Notes: a model not told the origin generated them from the letters alone. Numbered from the stretch's first letter, positions 1-6,767 are shown. The stretch is 9,178 nt of DNA from Peptoniphilaceae bacterium AM52-5BH (GCA_027669155.1 JAQEDR010000038.1:1-9178), one strand, 5' to 3'. A program made the numbers and translations.

Positions 1-74
1 CATTCCGCTTAAGATATAATTAAATTATTCCGTGTTTACGGGTTCAGGTCATTAAGACCTGGTTATTTAAGTTC
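1..74. other. 3' flank of fprA with small hairpins
   Basis: This stretch lies downstream of the minus-strand fprA stop and holds no gene. It has a 6-bp hairpin (CAGGTC at 45-50, GACCTG at 56-61, loop ATTAA) and a weak 4-bp hairpin (CCGT at 30-33, ACGG at 38-41). Read on the minus strand, neither is followed by a clean U-run, so I do not call a canonical terminator for fprA. Confidence 0.4.
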
Positions 75-1292
75 TTATTTATTTTTGCTATCCATATCAG
101 CCTTGATAGCCTTAGCAAGTTCTGCGATTTGCTCAACTTGTTCTATTTTTACACCAGAGTTAATCTTTACATCTTCTCCTACATAGTCAAGTTTGGCTGT
201 TGATAGAATTTCCTTAGAAATCTCAAGACTTCTTCCGCCCCAAGACCAGTTGTTTAGGAAGGATACAGATTTGTTTGTAAATCCTGTTCCAACAAGCTCT
301 CTGAGGAAGGCATCCATCTTGTAGTAAAGTCCTGAGTTGTAATTGATTGGTGCAAATACTGAGTGAGAGAATCTGTGGCAGTCGCTAATTGGATAAGAAA
401 CGTCCCAGTCAGCAACGTCATAAATCTTGATGTTTTCGACACCGAGTTCTGCAAGCTTAACTGCAAGGATGTCGGCTGCTTCTTCGGTATCTCCATACAT
501 TGATGCATAAACAATAACTACACCGTCTTCTTCTGCTGTGAAGGTTGACCAGTGGTTGTACTTGTCCATGATGAAGTTGATTGATTCTTCATCCTTGTAT
601 ACTGGTCCGTGAAGAGGAAGGATGGCATTTATTGGAAGTCCATCGATTTTCTTGAAGGCGTTTTGAACCATCTTGCCAAACTTACCTACTATATTAATGT
701 AGTATCTTCTAGCTTGTTCTAGCCAGTCTCCCTTGTGGATGACTTTGGCTGCATCGATATTTCCTTCGATTACGTTAAAGGAACCAAAGGCATCTGCTGA
801 GAAGAGAAGACCTTCTGTTGTTTCGTAAGTCATCATAACTTCTGGCCAGTGAACCATAGGAGTAAAGACGAATTTTAGATTTCTCTTACCAAGATTTAGC
901 TCATCTCCATCTTTGACTTCGTAGTATCTGTCCTTGAATTCATCATTATAGAATTGTTCATAGAGTTTGAAAGTCTTTGCATTACCAACAAGCTTTGCGT
1001 TTGGCCATTCTCTCATACAAAAATCGATGTTTCTGCAGTGGTCTGGCTCCATGTGCTCGATTACTATATAGTCAAGGTCCTCTCCGTCAAGACTTGCCTT
1101 GATATTGTCTATATATCTTCTAGTGAAGGCAGCATCAACAGAATCCATCAAAACATTTTTCTCATCTTTTATAACGTATGAGTTGTAGCAAACACCGTTT
1201 GTTAGCTCAAACATATTTTCGAATCTATCAATTCTTCTATCGTTAACTCCAACCCAATAGATATTATCTAATACTTCAATAATATTATGCAT
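75..1292 (-). CDS. fprA: A-type flavodiiron protein (FprA)
   Basis: Cytosolic flavodiiron protein that reduces O2 to water and/or NO to N2O using electrons from rubredoxin or another small carrier. The 405 residues match the short two-domain A-type. The N-terminal metallo-beta-lactamase-like domain (about 1-250) carries a complete diiron ligand set: H80, E82, D84 and H85 in HMEPDH, then H148, D167 and H228 (in PLHGP). The C-terminal flavodoxin domain (about 257-400) begins with the FMN phosphate loop YASMYGDTEEAAD. No rubredoxin or flavin-reductase extension is present, so its reductant is encoded elsewhere. The start is set by AAAGGAG (1298-1304 on the complement), five bases upstream of the ATG. 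It is divergent from the acyl-CoA dehydrogenase fusion, with a palindrome between them. Family assignment is secure; O2 versus NO preference cannot be read from sequence. Confidence 0.95.
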   Translation of the reverse strand: MHNIIEVLDNIYWVGVNDRRIDRFENMFELTNGVCYNSYVIKDEKNVLMDSVDAAFTRRYIDNIKASLDGEDLDYIVIEHMEPDHCRNIDFCMREWPNAKLVGNAKTFKLYEQFYNDEFKDRYYEVKDGDELNLGKRNLKFVFTPMVHWPEVMMTYETTEGLLFSADAFGSFNVIEGNIDAAKVIHKGDWLEQARRYYINIVGKFGKMVQNAFKKIDGLPINAILPLHGPVYKDEESINFIMDKYNHWSTFTAEEDGVVIVYASMYGDTEEAADILAVKLAELGVENIKIYDVADWDVSYPISDCHRFSHSVFAPINYNSGLYYKMDAFLRELVGTGFTNKSVSFLNNWSWGGRSLEISKEILSTAKLDYVGEDVKINSGVKIEQVEQIAELAKAIKADMDSKNK

Positions 1293-1324
1293 TCTAACTC
1301 CTTTGATAATTTATTGTTAATTAG

Positions 1325-1330
1325 ATTATA
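1325..1330 (-). promoter_or_regulatory. Candidate -10 of fprA promoter
   Basis: On the minus strand this is a perfect TATAAT, 33 bases upstream of the fprA start codon. The matching -35 area (about 1348-1353) is a poor fit to TTGACA, so the promoter may be weak or activator-dependent. The assignment rests on the -10 only. Confidence 0.4.
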
Positions 1331-1364
1331 CCGGATATTTAAGAAAAATAAATTATATATAAAT

Positions 1365-1387
1365 GATTATTGCTATCAGCAATAATC
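1365..1387. promoter_or_regulatory. 23-bp palindrome, probable operator in the divergent fprA/acyl-CoA dehydrogenase region
   Basis: Perfect inverted repeat: arm GATTATTGCT (1365-1374), spacer ATC, complementary arm AGCAATAATC (1378-1387). It lacks a T-run on either strand, which argues against a terminator. It sits upstream of the fprA -10 and where a -35 would lie for the plus-strand TATAAT at 1405-1410, so a dimeric regulator bound here could control both genes. I do not recognise the motif as a known Fur, PerR, Rex or NsrR box. Confidence 0.5.
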
Positions 1388-1404
1388 CAAAAAAAATAAT
1401 ATTT

Positions 1405-1410
1405 TATAAT
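1405..1410 (+). promoter_or_regulatory. Candidate -10 for the acyl-CoA dehydrogenase transcript
   Basis: Perfect TATAAT on the plus strand. The corresponding -35 window overlaps the right arm of the palindrome at 1365-1387 and does not resemble TTGACA. A second AT-rich candidate (TATTAT, 1453-1458) would start transcription almost exactly at the first base of the structured leader. I cannot choose between them. Confidence 0.35.
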
Positions 1411-1464
1411 TTAACAAGAAAGTATGTTAGAAATAATTTATTTGGGTATATATATTATGAAAAC

Positions 1465-1597
1465 AATTACATGAGTTTTAGGATGATACGTCTTATCTAC
1501 TATAAAACTATCTAACAGATCTTACGGAAGATGAAATATAGTTTTATGATGCCTAATCTAAGGCTTTATGGATGGTAGGACAATTACCGATGTAATT
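1465..1597 (+). ncRNA. Structured 5' leader of the acyl-CoA dehydrogenase gene, unassigned cis-regulatory RNA candidate
   Basis: The leader folds as a closed multi-branch RNA. The closing stem P1 is AATTACAT (1465-1472) with ATGTAATT (1590-1597), 8 perfect pairs. Inside, P2 is ATAAAACTAT (1502-1511) with ATAGTTTTAT (1538-1547), 10 perfect pairs, capped by ATCTT (1519-1523)/AAGAT (1528-1532) with an ACGG loop. P3 is GCCT (1551-1554)/AGGC (1561-1564). P4 is GGTAG (1574-1578)/TTACC (1584-1588) around GACAA. TTAGG (1478-1482) could pair with CCTAA (1552-1556) as a pseudoknot or alternative helix. P1 ends 13 bases before the AAAGGAG of the gene, well placed for control of translation. I could not match it to a riboswitch class I know. 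The pairing is seen in the sequence; the regulatory role is inferred. Confidence 0.5.
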
Positions 1598-1622
1598 TAT
1601 TATGAATTTAAAAGGAGATATA

Positions 1623-3308
1623 ATGGGATACAATTTACCAAAAGATTTAGAAGAATTTAGAAAAGTAGTAAGAGATTTTGCTGAAGAAAAGATTAGACCA
1701 ATTGCTTTTCACTTAGACCAAACCAAAGAATTTCCAAAAGAAATCGTAAAGGAAATGGGAGAGATGGGACTAATGGGTATACCATTTCCAGAAGAATACG
1801 GTGGAGCAGGACTAACTAACCAACATTACGCTATAGCTGTAGAAGAGCTATCAAGAGTAGATGGTGGTGTAGGAGTAATTTGCTCAGCCCATACATCCCT
1901 AGGTACTTGGGGACTTAACGAGTTTGGTAATGAAGAACAAAAGGAGAAATATCTAAGACCTCTTCTAACAGGTAAGTCAATAGGTGGATTCGGACTTACA
2001 GAAGAAAACGCTGGATCAGACTCTGCTGGAACAGAAACTACAGCTGTTCTAAAGGGAGATCACTATGTATTAAATGGTAAGAAGATTTTCATTACTAACG
2101 CACCAGAAGCTCAAACTTATCTAGTAACAGCTGTTACAACACCTGGTAAAGGTAACCACGGTATATCAATGTTTATCGTAGACAAGGACTTTGAAGGATT
2201 TACTTTCTCTGAGCCATATGACAAGCTAGGTATCAGATCATCAATTACCGCAGAGCTTCACTTTAAGGATGTTAAGGTTCCAAAAGAAAACCTCCTAGGT
2301 GAAGAAGGTAAGGGCTTCAAATACGCTATGATGATTCTAGACGGTGGTAGAATTGGTATAGCTTCCCAAGCCTTAGGTATAGCACAAGGTGCTTATGAAT
2401 CTGCTAAAGAGTACGGACTTGCTCGTGAGCAATTTGGAAAAGCAATCGCAAGAATGCAACACAACTCCTTTATCCTAGCAGACATGGCAACAGAGCTTAA
2501 GGCAGCTAGACTATTAATCTACGATGCAGCTAAGAAGAAAGACGCTCACGTTCCTTATGGTAAGGATGCTGCAATGGCTAAGCTATATGCATCAGACATG
2601 GCAGAGAAACTTACAAGCAAGGCCCTACAACTTTACGGTGGATCTGGATTTATCAAGGGAGTAGATGTAGAAAGATACTATAGAGACTCTAAGATTACAC
2701 AAATCTACGAAGGAACAAATGAAATAATGAGACTAGTAATCTCAGGATATATCCTTCCAAGACCAGCTAAAAAAGACAAGAAGAAAGAAGCTCCTAAGAA
2801 AAAACAATCCCAAGTAGGAGATAGAAAACTACAAATATTTAAGGGAGACGAGAAAGAAGCTGCTAAGAAATTAGTAGAAGCCCTAAAGGCTGACGGATTC
2901 ACATTCGATAAGAAAGACGTTGACCTAGAAGGTGCAATCGAAGAAGCAGACTCAGTAGTAGCTGCTGGTATGGGAATTGGTGAAGAACAAAACCTTGAAA
3001 TGATCAAAGAACTTGCCAAGGAAACTGGATCAGTACTTTCATCATCAAGACCAGCTTCCCAAGTTAGAGGATACGTTCCAACAAATAGATTTATCGGCCT
3101 ATCAGGTAAGAAATTTGCTGGTAAACTATACATCGGTGTAGGTATCTCAGGAGCTATGCAGCACTTAAGAGGAATTCCAGAAGCTGGAACAATAGTTGTA
3201 ATCAACAACGATGAAAGTGCAGCATTCTTCGACAATTGTGACTACGGTATAGTAGGAGACTTCCACAAAGTAGTACCAGCCCTAATAGAAGAAATCAAAA
3301 ACGCATAA
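1623..3308 (+). CDS. Acyl-CoA dehydrogenase fused to an EtfA C-terminal FAD domain
   Basis: Flavoenzyme interconverting acyl-CoA and 2-enoyl-CoA, probably a short-chain (butyryl-CoA type) enzyme, with an attached electron-transfer flavoprotein domain. In the 561-residue product, residues 1 to about 377 are a full acyl-CoA dehydrogenase: FGLTEENAGSDSAGT substrate/flavin loop, AREQFGKAI, and the catalytic-base motif QIYEGTNEIMR with Glu at about 363. A lysine-rich linker follows (about 383-397). Residues from about 400 match only the C-terminal FAD-binding domain of EtfA: SSRPASQVRGYVP, GLSGK in place of the usual GQTGK, GVGISGAMQH, and CDYGIVGDFHKVVP near the end. The EtfA N-terminal domain and EtfB are missing. 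I chose ATG 1623, five bases after AAAGGAG (1611-1617), over the in-frame ATG 1602, which lies upstream of that site. The gene follows a structured leader. Domain calls are firm; substrate and redox partner are inferred. Confidence 0.93.
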   Translation: MGYNLPKDLEEFRKVVRDFAEEKIRPIAFHLDQTKEFPKEIVKEMGEMGLMGIPFPEEYGGAGLTNQHYAIAVEELSRVDGGVGVICSAHTSLGTWGLNEFGNEEQKEKYLRPLLTGKSIGGFGLTEENAGSDSAGTETTAVLKGDHYVLNGKKIFITNAPEAQTYLVTAVTTPGKGNHGISMFIVDKDFEGFTFSEPYDKLGIRSSITAELHFKDVKVPKENLLGEEGKGFKYAMMILDGGRIGIASQALGIAQGAYESAKEYGLAREQFGKAIARMQHNSFILADMATELKAARLLIYDAAKKKDAHVPYGKDAAMAKLYASDMAEKLTSKALQLYGGSGFIKGVDVERYYRDSKITQIYEGTNEIMRLVISGYILPRPAKKDKKKEAPKKKQSQVGDRKLQIFKGDEKEAAKKLVEALKADGFTFDKKDVDLEGAIEEADSVVAAGMGIGEEQNLEMIKELAKETGSVLSSSRPASQVRGYVPTNRFIGLSGKKFAGKLYIGVGISGAMQHLRGIPEAGTIVVINNDESAAFFDNCDYGIVGDFHKVVPALIEEIKNA

Positions 3309-3309
3309 G

Positions 3310-3335
3310 AAAAATAAGGAGGCCGCGAGGCCTCT
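3310..3335 (-). terminator. Intrinsic terminator for the minus-strand deoxyribosyltransferase gene
   Basis: GAGGCC (3319-3324) and GGCCTC (3329-3334) form a 6-bp stem with a GCGA tetraloop. Read on the minus strand it is followed by a U-rich tract (complement of 3310-3317), as an intrinsic terminator needs. On the plus strand there is no U-run. It touches the stop codon of the converging dehydrogenase gene. Confidence 0.65.
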
Positions 3336-3514
3336 CAGAGAGTAGACAAAGTAGCTTTAATTTAATTTATTTTATAGTTAAGTTACCCTTATCTCGACTA
3401 AGTGAGTGAAACGAACGCATGGAGAGATCTCATTAGATTTCTCCGCTCACTCCGTTCGGTCGAAATAAGGGTGATTGTGATTTTGTCTATAGTCTAGGAG
3501 GCCTTCGGGCCTCT
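3318..3514. repeat. Nested imperfect inverted repeat between convergent genes
   Basis: The two ends are inverted copies: GGAGGCC-loop-GGCCTC, eight bases, then TAGACAAA (3343-3350) on the left; TTTGTCTA (3482-3489), eight bases, then GAGGCC-loop-GGCCTC on the right. Spacing is the same in both arms. Inside lies a second inverted pair, ACCCTTATCTCGAC (3385-3398) against GTCGAAATAAGGGT (3459-3472) with one mismatch, then AGTGAG (3401-3406)/CTCACT (3446-3451), and at the centre a 10-bp hairpin GGAGAGATCT (3421-3430)/AGATTTCTCC (3435-3444) with one G-U pair. It codes for nothing. It could be a bidirectional terminator module or one copy of a dispersed palindromic intergenic repeat. Confidence 0.7.
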
Positions 3515-3519
3515 TTTTT
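3496..3519 (+). terminator. Intrinsic terminator for the acyl-CoA dehydrogenase gene
   Basis: GAGGCC (3498-3503) and GGCCTC (3508-3513) pair around a TTCG tetraloop, and six T residues follow directly (3514-3519). It lies 188 bases downstream of the stop codon, beyond the opposing terminator, so the convergent transcripts should overlap. Confidence 0.88.
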
Positions 3520-3568
3520 ATGTGTATTCTCTCAATCAATATAATGATATTTCTAATGAAGATTAATT

Positions 3569-4087
3569 TTACTTTTCAATATTTTTACCTATAAATTCCT
3601 TCAAGGCTGCTATCAAATCATCAGAAGTCTTGTAGATTCTTGGCTTATCAAACTCATTTCCATCCTTATCTACATAGGCAAGGCCTGTGATAAGCTTGTT
3701 GATATAGAGAAAGTCGTTTTGGAAGACGTCTTTTTTGATCTCTCTTAGCTTATCATCCCTATCATTTCCTGTAAGTCTAATATCTGTATAAAGCTCAAAG
3801 ATTGGGATTCCTCTCTCGAAAGCTATGCCCATCTCTCCTGCAAGACCCAAGTCCTTGGTATCCATTAAGGCTATAAGCAAGTCGCTTTCTTTAAGTCTCT
3901 TATAATCTGCCAACAAAATATCTGCCCCGCTTGCAAATCCTGCAGACTTATCGTTTATTTCTAAATTATCTGCTGGATTGTATAGGTCGATTTTTTCCTT
4001 AAATTCATTTTCCAAAGCATCTTGGACCTTTTTTGCTTGAAGTCTTTGGCCTTCAGTAAACAAGTCACATCCTAAATATATTTTCAT
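3569..4087 (-). CDS. Nucleoside 2-deoxyribosyltransferase family protein
   Basis: Likely transfers or hydrolyses the N-glycosidic bond of (deoxy)nucleosides or nucleoside monophosphates in base salvage. The 172-residue length fits the small single-domain family. Visible family features are the N-terminal KIYLGCDLFTEGQR strand-loop, ADYKRLKESDLLIALMD (residues 60-76) with D61 in the position of a substrate-binding aspartate, and GLAGEMGIAFERGIPIF with E85 as the probable nucleophilic glutamate. The start follows GAGGTG on the complement (4093-4098). It is divergent from nadE across 81 bases and convergent with the dehydrogenase, and appears monocistronic. The wider superfamily includes nucleotide N-glycosidases (MilB and DNPH1/Rcl types), so transferase versus hydrolase is not settled by sequence. 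Confidence 0.8.
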   Translation of the reverse strand: MKIYLGCDLFTEGQRLQAKKVQDALENEFKEKIDLYNPADNLEINDKSAGFASGADILLADYKRLKESDLLIALMDTKDLGLAGEMGIAFERGIPIFELYTDIRLTGNDRDDKLREIKKDVFQNDFLYINKLITGLAYVDKDGNEFDKPRIYKTSDDLIAALKEFIGKNIEK

Positions 4088-4104
4088 AATTTCACCTCGC
4101 TTTT

Positions 4105-4110
4105 ATTATA
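4105..4110 (-). promoter_or_regulatory. Candidate -10 of the deoxyribosyltransferase promoter
   Basis: Perfect TATAAT on the minus strand, 17 bases upstream of the start codon, so the leader would be only about 10 bases. The -35 region around 4127-4132 (TTTAGT on the complement) is weak. Confidence 0.4.
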
Positions 4111-4123
4111 TCAGATAAAAAAA

Positions 4124-4152
4124 TTTACTAAAACACCTTTATCAAATATAAT
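4124..4152 (+). promoter_or_regulatory. Candidate nadE promoter with an ultra-short leader
   Basis: TTTACT (4124-4129), a 17-base spacer and a perfect TATAAT (4147-4152) make a good housekeeping-sigma promoter. The expected start, about 4158-4160, falls inside the Shine-Dalgarno AAGGAGAGG (4155-4163), which would leave about 10 leader bases and only AGAGG of the ribosome binding site. Confidence 0.55.
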
Positions 4153-4168
4153 AGAAGGAGAGGTACTT

Positions 4169-5971
4169 ATGAAGAAAAATATAAAAATACTAGCGACAAA
4201 CTTTTACCTTGAATTAGGTCAAGTCGATAAAAACTTAGAGAAAATTAAAAATATAGTTAAAAATGCGGAAAAAGAAGGGGTAAATATCATATCCTTGCCA
4301 GAACTTAGCCTTACCGGAGCTTCTTTGTATGACTTCTACAAGGAAGACCTTCTAATAAAAAAGGTAGAAGAAGCCATACTAGATCTTCTTGACTTCTCCA
4401 AATCTTATGATTTGCTGATAAGCTTGGGTGCTCCTTTAAGAAGTGAAGGAAAGCTTTATAATACTGTAATCTTCATTAAAAGTGGAGAAATCCTAACAAG
4501 CTTTGTTAAAGAAGAATTAAAAGACTACGAGAAGATGATATTTTCTACAGAAACTCCGAACTATTTCACTCTCGGATCTTTCGATTTCCCTGCAGATATC
4601 ATCTCTCCAGTGGAAGTCGGTGGACTTAAAATCGGTGTAGCTATAGGGGAAGATGAGAGGACAAATAGTCCGTCTTCGCTTTTCTTTAAGGATAGGGGAG
4701 CAGATATTATCCTAAACCCAAACGCTTATGAAAAACAAGTCTTATCCATAGATAAAACAATAGGAGATATTAAATTTCTATCCAAAAACACAGTCTATGT
4801 ATCTACTGGAAGTGGCTTAGGCGAATCAAGTACGGATACAGTCTTTCAAGGACTTAATCTCATAGCAGATGACGGAGAGATTGTTGCTTACAAGGAAAAT
4901 GAGGGAGTCTATTACACCAAAGCCTTCGATTTAGATGAAAATAGCCCAAGCTCTTTTACTAACTTTACAAATGAAAAGATAAGGGTAGACAAGTTCCCAT
5001 ATTTGCCAAAAAAAGAGAATGAAGATATCTTTGTGAGAGAGGTCTTGGAAATCGCATCGTCTGCTCTTCTTACAAGGATGAGTAAAATCGGGGTAGAGGA
5101 TACCTTTATAGGGGTATCTGGAGGACTTGATTCTACCATGGCTCTTTTATTCCTAGACTATGCCTATGAAAAGGCGGGAATATCCAAGGAGAAAATCCAT
5201 GCCTACACCATGCCTGCCTTTGCTACAAGCAAGAGAACTAAGTCGAACGCCAATCTTCTTTGTGAGGCTTTGGGAATTAAGATTACCGAAATTGATATAT
5301 CAGAAGCTGTGAAGATTCACCTAGCTGATATCGGCCACGACCTAGAAAGCCAAGATACAGCCTATGAAAATGCCCAAGCTAGAGAAAGGACCCAAGTTCT
5401 TCTAGACCTAGCCAATATGTACGGGGGAATTGTGATTGGAACTGGGGACTTATCTGAATGCATGCAGGGTTTTGCGACCTTTAATGGAGATCATATCAGT
5501 AACTATGCCCTAAATTCGACCTTGACAAAGACCCACCTTCGCTTTATCGTAGGTGAGATTTCTGAAAATACTGAAAATAAAGACCTGGGCAAGGTCCTAA
5601 AAGATATAATCGACACACCAATCTCACCTGAGCTTAAGAGTGAAGATAAGGGTACTATTAGCCAAAAGACAGAAGACATAATAGGCCCTTATGAGCTAAT
5701 CGACTTTTTCATCTATCATCATCTAAAATATCACAGGAGACCAAAAGAAATATTTGATCTAGCAAAACTTGCCTTTGGGGATGATTATGAGGATGAGATA
5801 ATTAAAAAATGGCTTGTTTCATATTTCAAGAGATTTAGTGCGTCACAATTTAAGAGGGCAACTGCTGTAGATGGACCAAATATCACAGGTCTTTCAACTT
5901 CTCCAAGACTTGGATACAAAATTGCATCCGATATGGCAAGTGGCTTGTACTTGGATGATTTAAATGAATAA
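4169..5971 (+). CDS. nadE: Two-domain NAD+ synthetase with inactivated glutaminase domain
   Basis: Catalyses the last step of NAD+ synthesis, ATP-dependent amidation of nicotinic acid adenine dinucleotide. The 600-residue protein has the glutamine-dependent architecture: a carbon-nitrogen hydrolase (nitrilase-type) domain, about 1-270, then the synthetase domain, about 285-600. The synthetase half looks intact: ATP loop SGGLDS (317-322), GTGDLSE (424-430), NGDHISNY and the C-terminal KRATAVDGP. In the nitrilase half the glutamate (E45, LPELSLTG) and probable lysine (K114) remain, but the motif normally written CED reads GED: residue 160 is Gly (codon GGG, 4646-4648). No cysteine occurs before residue 365. 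Glutamine hydrolysis should therefore be lost, and the enzyme probably uses free ammonia. The start follows AAGGAGAGG. It overlaps the next gene by 8 bases. Confidence 0.95.
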   Translation: MKKNIKILATNFYLELGQVDKNLEKIKNIVKNAEKEGVNIISLPELSLTGASLYDFYKEDLLIKKVEEAILDLLDFSKSYDLLISLGAPLRSEGKLYNTVIFIKSGEILTSFVKEELKDYEKMIFSTETPNYFTLGSFDFPADIISPVEVGGLKIGVAIGEDERTNSPSSLFFKDRGADIILNPNAYEKQVLSIDKTIGDIKFLSKNTVYVSTGSGLGESSTDTVFQGLNLIADDGEIVAYKENEGVYYTKAFDLDENSPSSFTNFTNEKIRVDKFPYLPKKENEDIFVREVLEIASSALLTRMSKIGVEDTFIGVSGGLDSTMALLFLDYAYEKAGISKEKIHAYTMPAFATSKRTKSNANLLCEALGIKITEIDISEAVKIHLADIGHDLESQDTAYENAQARERTQVLLDLANMYGGIVIGTGDLSECMQGFATFNGDHISNYALNSTLTKTHLRFIVGEISENTENKDLGKVLKDIIDTPISPELKSEDKGTISQKTEDIIGPYELIDFFIYHHLKYHRRPKEIFDLAKLAFGDDYEDEIIKKWLVSYFKRFSASQFKRATAVDGPNITGLSTSPRLGYKIASDMASGLYLDDLNE

Positions 5972-6767
5972 GAAAAAATTGAGCCTAGGACTTTTGGGAG
6001 CAGGTCTTGGCCTAGGCTATTACATCAATAGACAGTGTTTCTACGCCAAGGAAAAAAGAGTAAATCTTTACTCAAAAAAGTCCAAAAGTCCTATAAGAAT
6101 CACGCAGATATCGGACTTTCATTCCAATGTCCTTGCCAATCTAGGAGAAGTTCTTAGAAATATTAAGGACTTCGACCCTCACTTTATTATCCTTACAGGA
6201 GATATAATAGATTATGGGACAGAAAGAAAGATAGAAAGATCAGTCTTTTTCCTAAGGCATCTTATGAGTCTAGGATATCCTACCTACTATATAAGTGGTA
6301 ACCACGAGGAAGCATGTCCCAATCTAGATGTCTTTGCAAGTAAGATAAAAAAGCTAGGCATTGTATATTTATTTAATGATCAAAGATCTTTCTATGTGGG
6401 GGAAAATAAAATAAATCTATATGGTCTGGGCCACTATGCAAGATTTTACGAAAAATATAAGCCCGAAAATGATGCTATTAATATCATCCTAAGCCATCTA
6501 TCAAAAGATGTGAGGACAGAGGGCACAAGTGATTTTGACTTTATTTTCTCAGGTCACACCCATGGTGGACAAGTGAGACTTCCTCTAATTGGAGCTCTCA
6601 TAAGTCCCGGCGAGGGCTTTTTTCCAAATTATGATTCGGGAGAATTTCCCTATAAAAATGGTATAATATATGTCGATAGTGGGCTAGGAAATACCTTCCT
6701 GCCATTGAGATTCTTAAATCCAATAGGGTTTTCCAATATCACTATCGCAAATGGGTCTGTAGTTTAG
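5964..6767 (+). CDS. Membrane-anchored calcineurin-like metallophosphoesterase (YaeI type)
   Basis: Predicted dinuclear-metal phosphohydrolase, 267 residues, tethered by an N-terminal hydrophobic segment (about 7-21) after a lysine-rich start, with the catalytic domain probably outside the membrane. The metal-binding series is complete: D51 and H53 (SDFHS), D80 (TGDIID), N113 and H114 (SGNHE), H178 (ILSHLS), H198 and H200 (SGHTHGGQ). The GHTHGGQ ending is typical of the YaeI/YkuE group. No good Shine-Dalgarno precedes it; its ATG overlaps the nadE stop (ATGAATAA), so translation is probably coupled. The last four codons and the stop (6753-6767) are also the first 15 bases of the tRNA that follows. 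The substrate is unknown; lipid-linked or nucleotide phosphoesters are possible. Confidence 0.88.
   Translation: MNKKKLSLGLLGAGLGLGYYINRQCFYAKEKRVNLYSKKSKSPIRITQISDFHSNVLANLGEVLRNIKDFDPHFIILTGDIIDYGTERKIERSVFFLRHLMSLGYPTYYISGNHEEACPNLDVFASKIKKLGIVYLFNDQRSFYVGENKINLYGLGHYARFYEKYKPENDAINIILSHLSKDVRTEGTSDFDFIFSGHTHGGQVRLPLIGALISPGEGFFPNYDSGEFPYKNGIIYVDSGLGNTFLPLRFLNPIGFSNITIANGSVV
6659..6667 (+). promoter_or_regulatory. Extended -10 inside the phosphoesterase gene, possible tRNA promoter
   Basis: TGGTATAAT is a perfect extended -10 (TGn-TATAAT). It lies about 85 bases upstream of the tRNA 5' end, within codons of the phosphoesterase. No convincing -35 is present, which extended -10 promoters tolerate. 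It would allow the tRNA to be made independently of nadE, with a leader removed by RNase P. It may be a chance match in AT-rich coding sequence. Confidence 0.35.

Noticed and set aside
45..61. Hairpin as terminator of fprA
   Set aside because: The 6-bp stem is not followed by a U-run in the fprA direction; the T-rich side is on the plus strand.
1465..1597. Known riboswitch (c-di-GMP-I or guanidine-II) upstream of the dehydrogenase
   Set aside because: GGUAG...UUACCGAUG recalls the 3' part of c-di-GMP-I, but the conserved GCAAA-type 5' elements are missing. The ACGG loop recalls guanidine-II, but the required second ACGR hairpin is absent.
1602..1622. Upstream ATG as the start of the dehydrogenase fusion
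   Set aside because: It has no Shine-Dalgarno, and the AAAGGAG at 1611-1617 lies after it, correctly spaced for ATG 1623, where the family's N-terminal homology begins.
2705..3235. Long minus-strand open frame inside the dehydrogenase gene
   Set aside because: Antisense shadow of the lysine-linker and EtfA region, with no ribosome binding site or recognisable domain.
3385..3472. CRISPR or insertion-sequence remnant between the convergent genes
   Set aside because: There are no regularly spaced direct repeats and no transposase fragment. The structure is a nested palindrome flanked by terminators.
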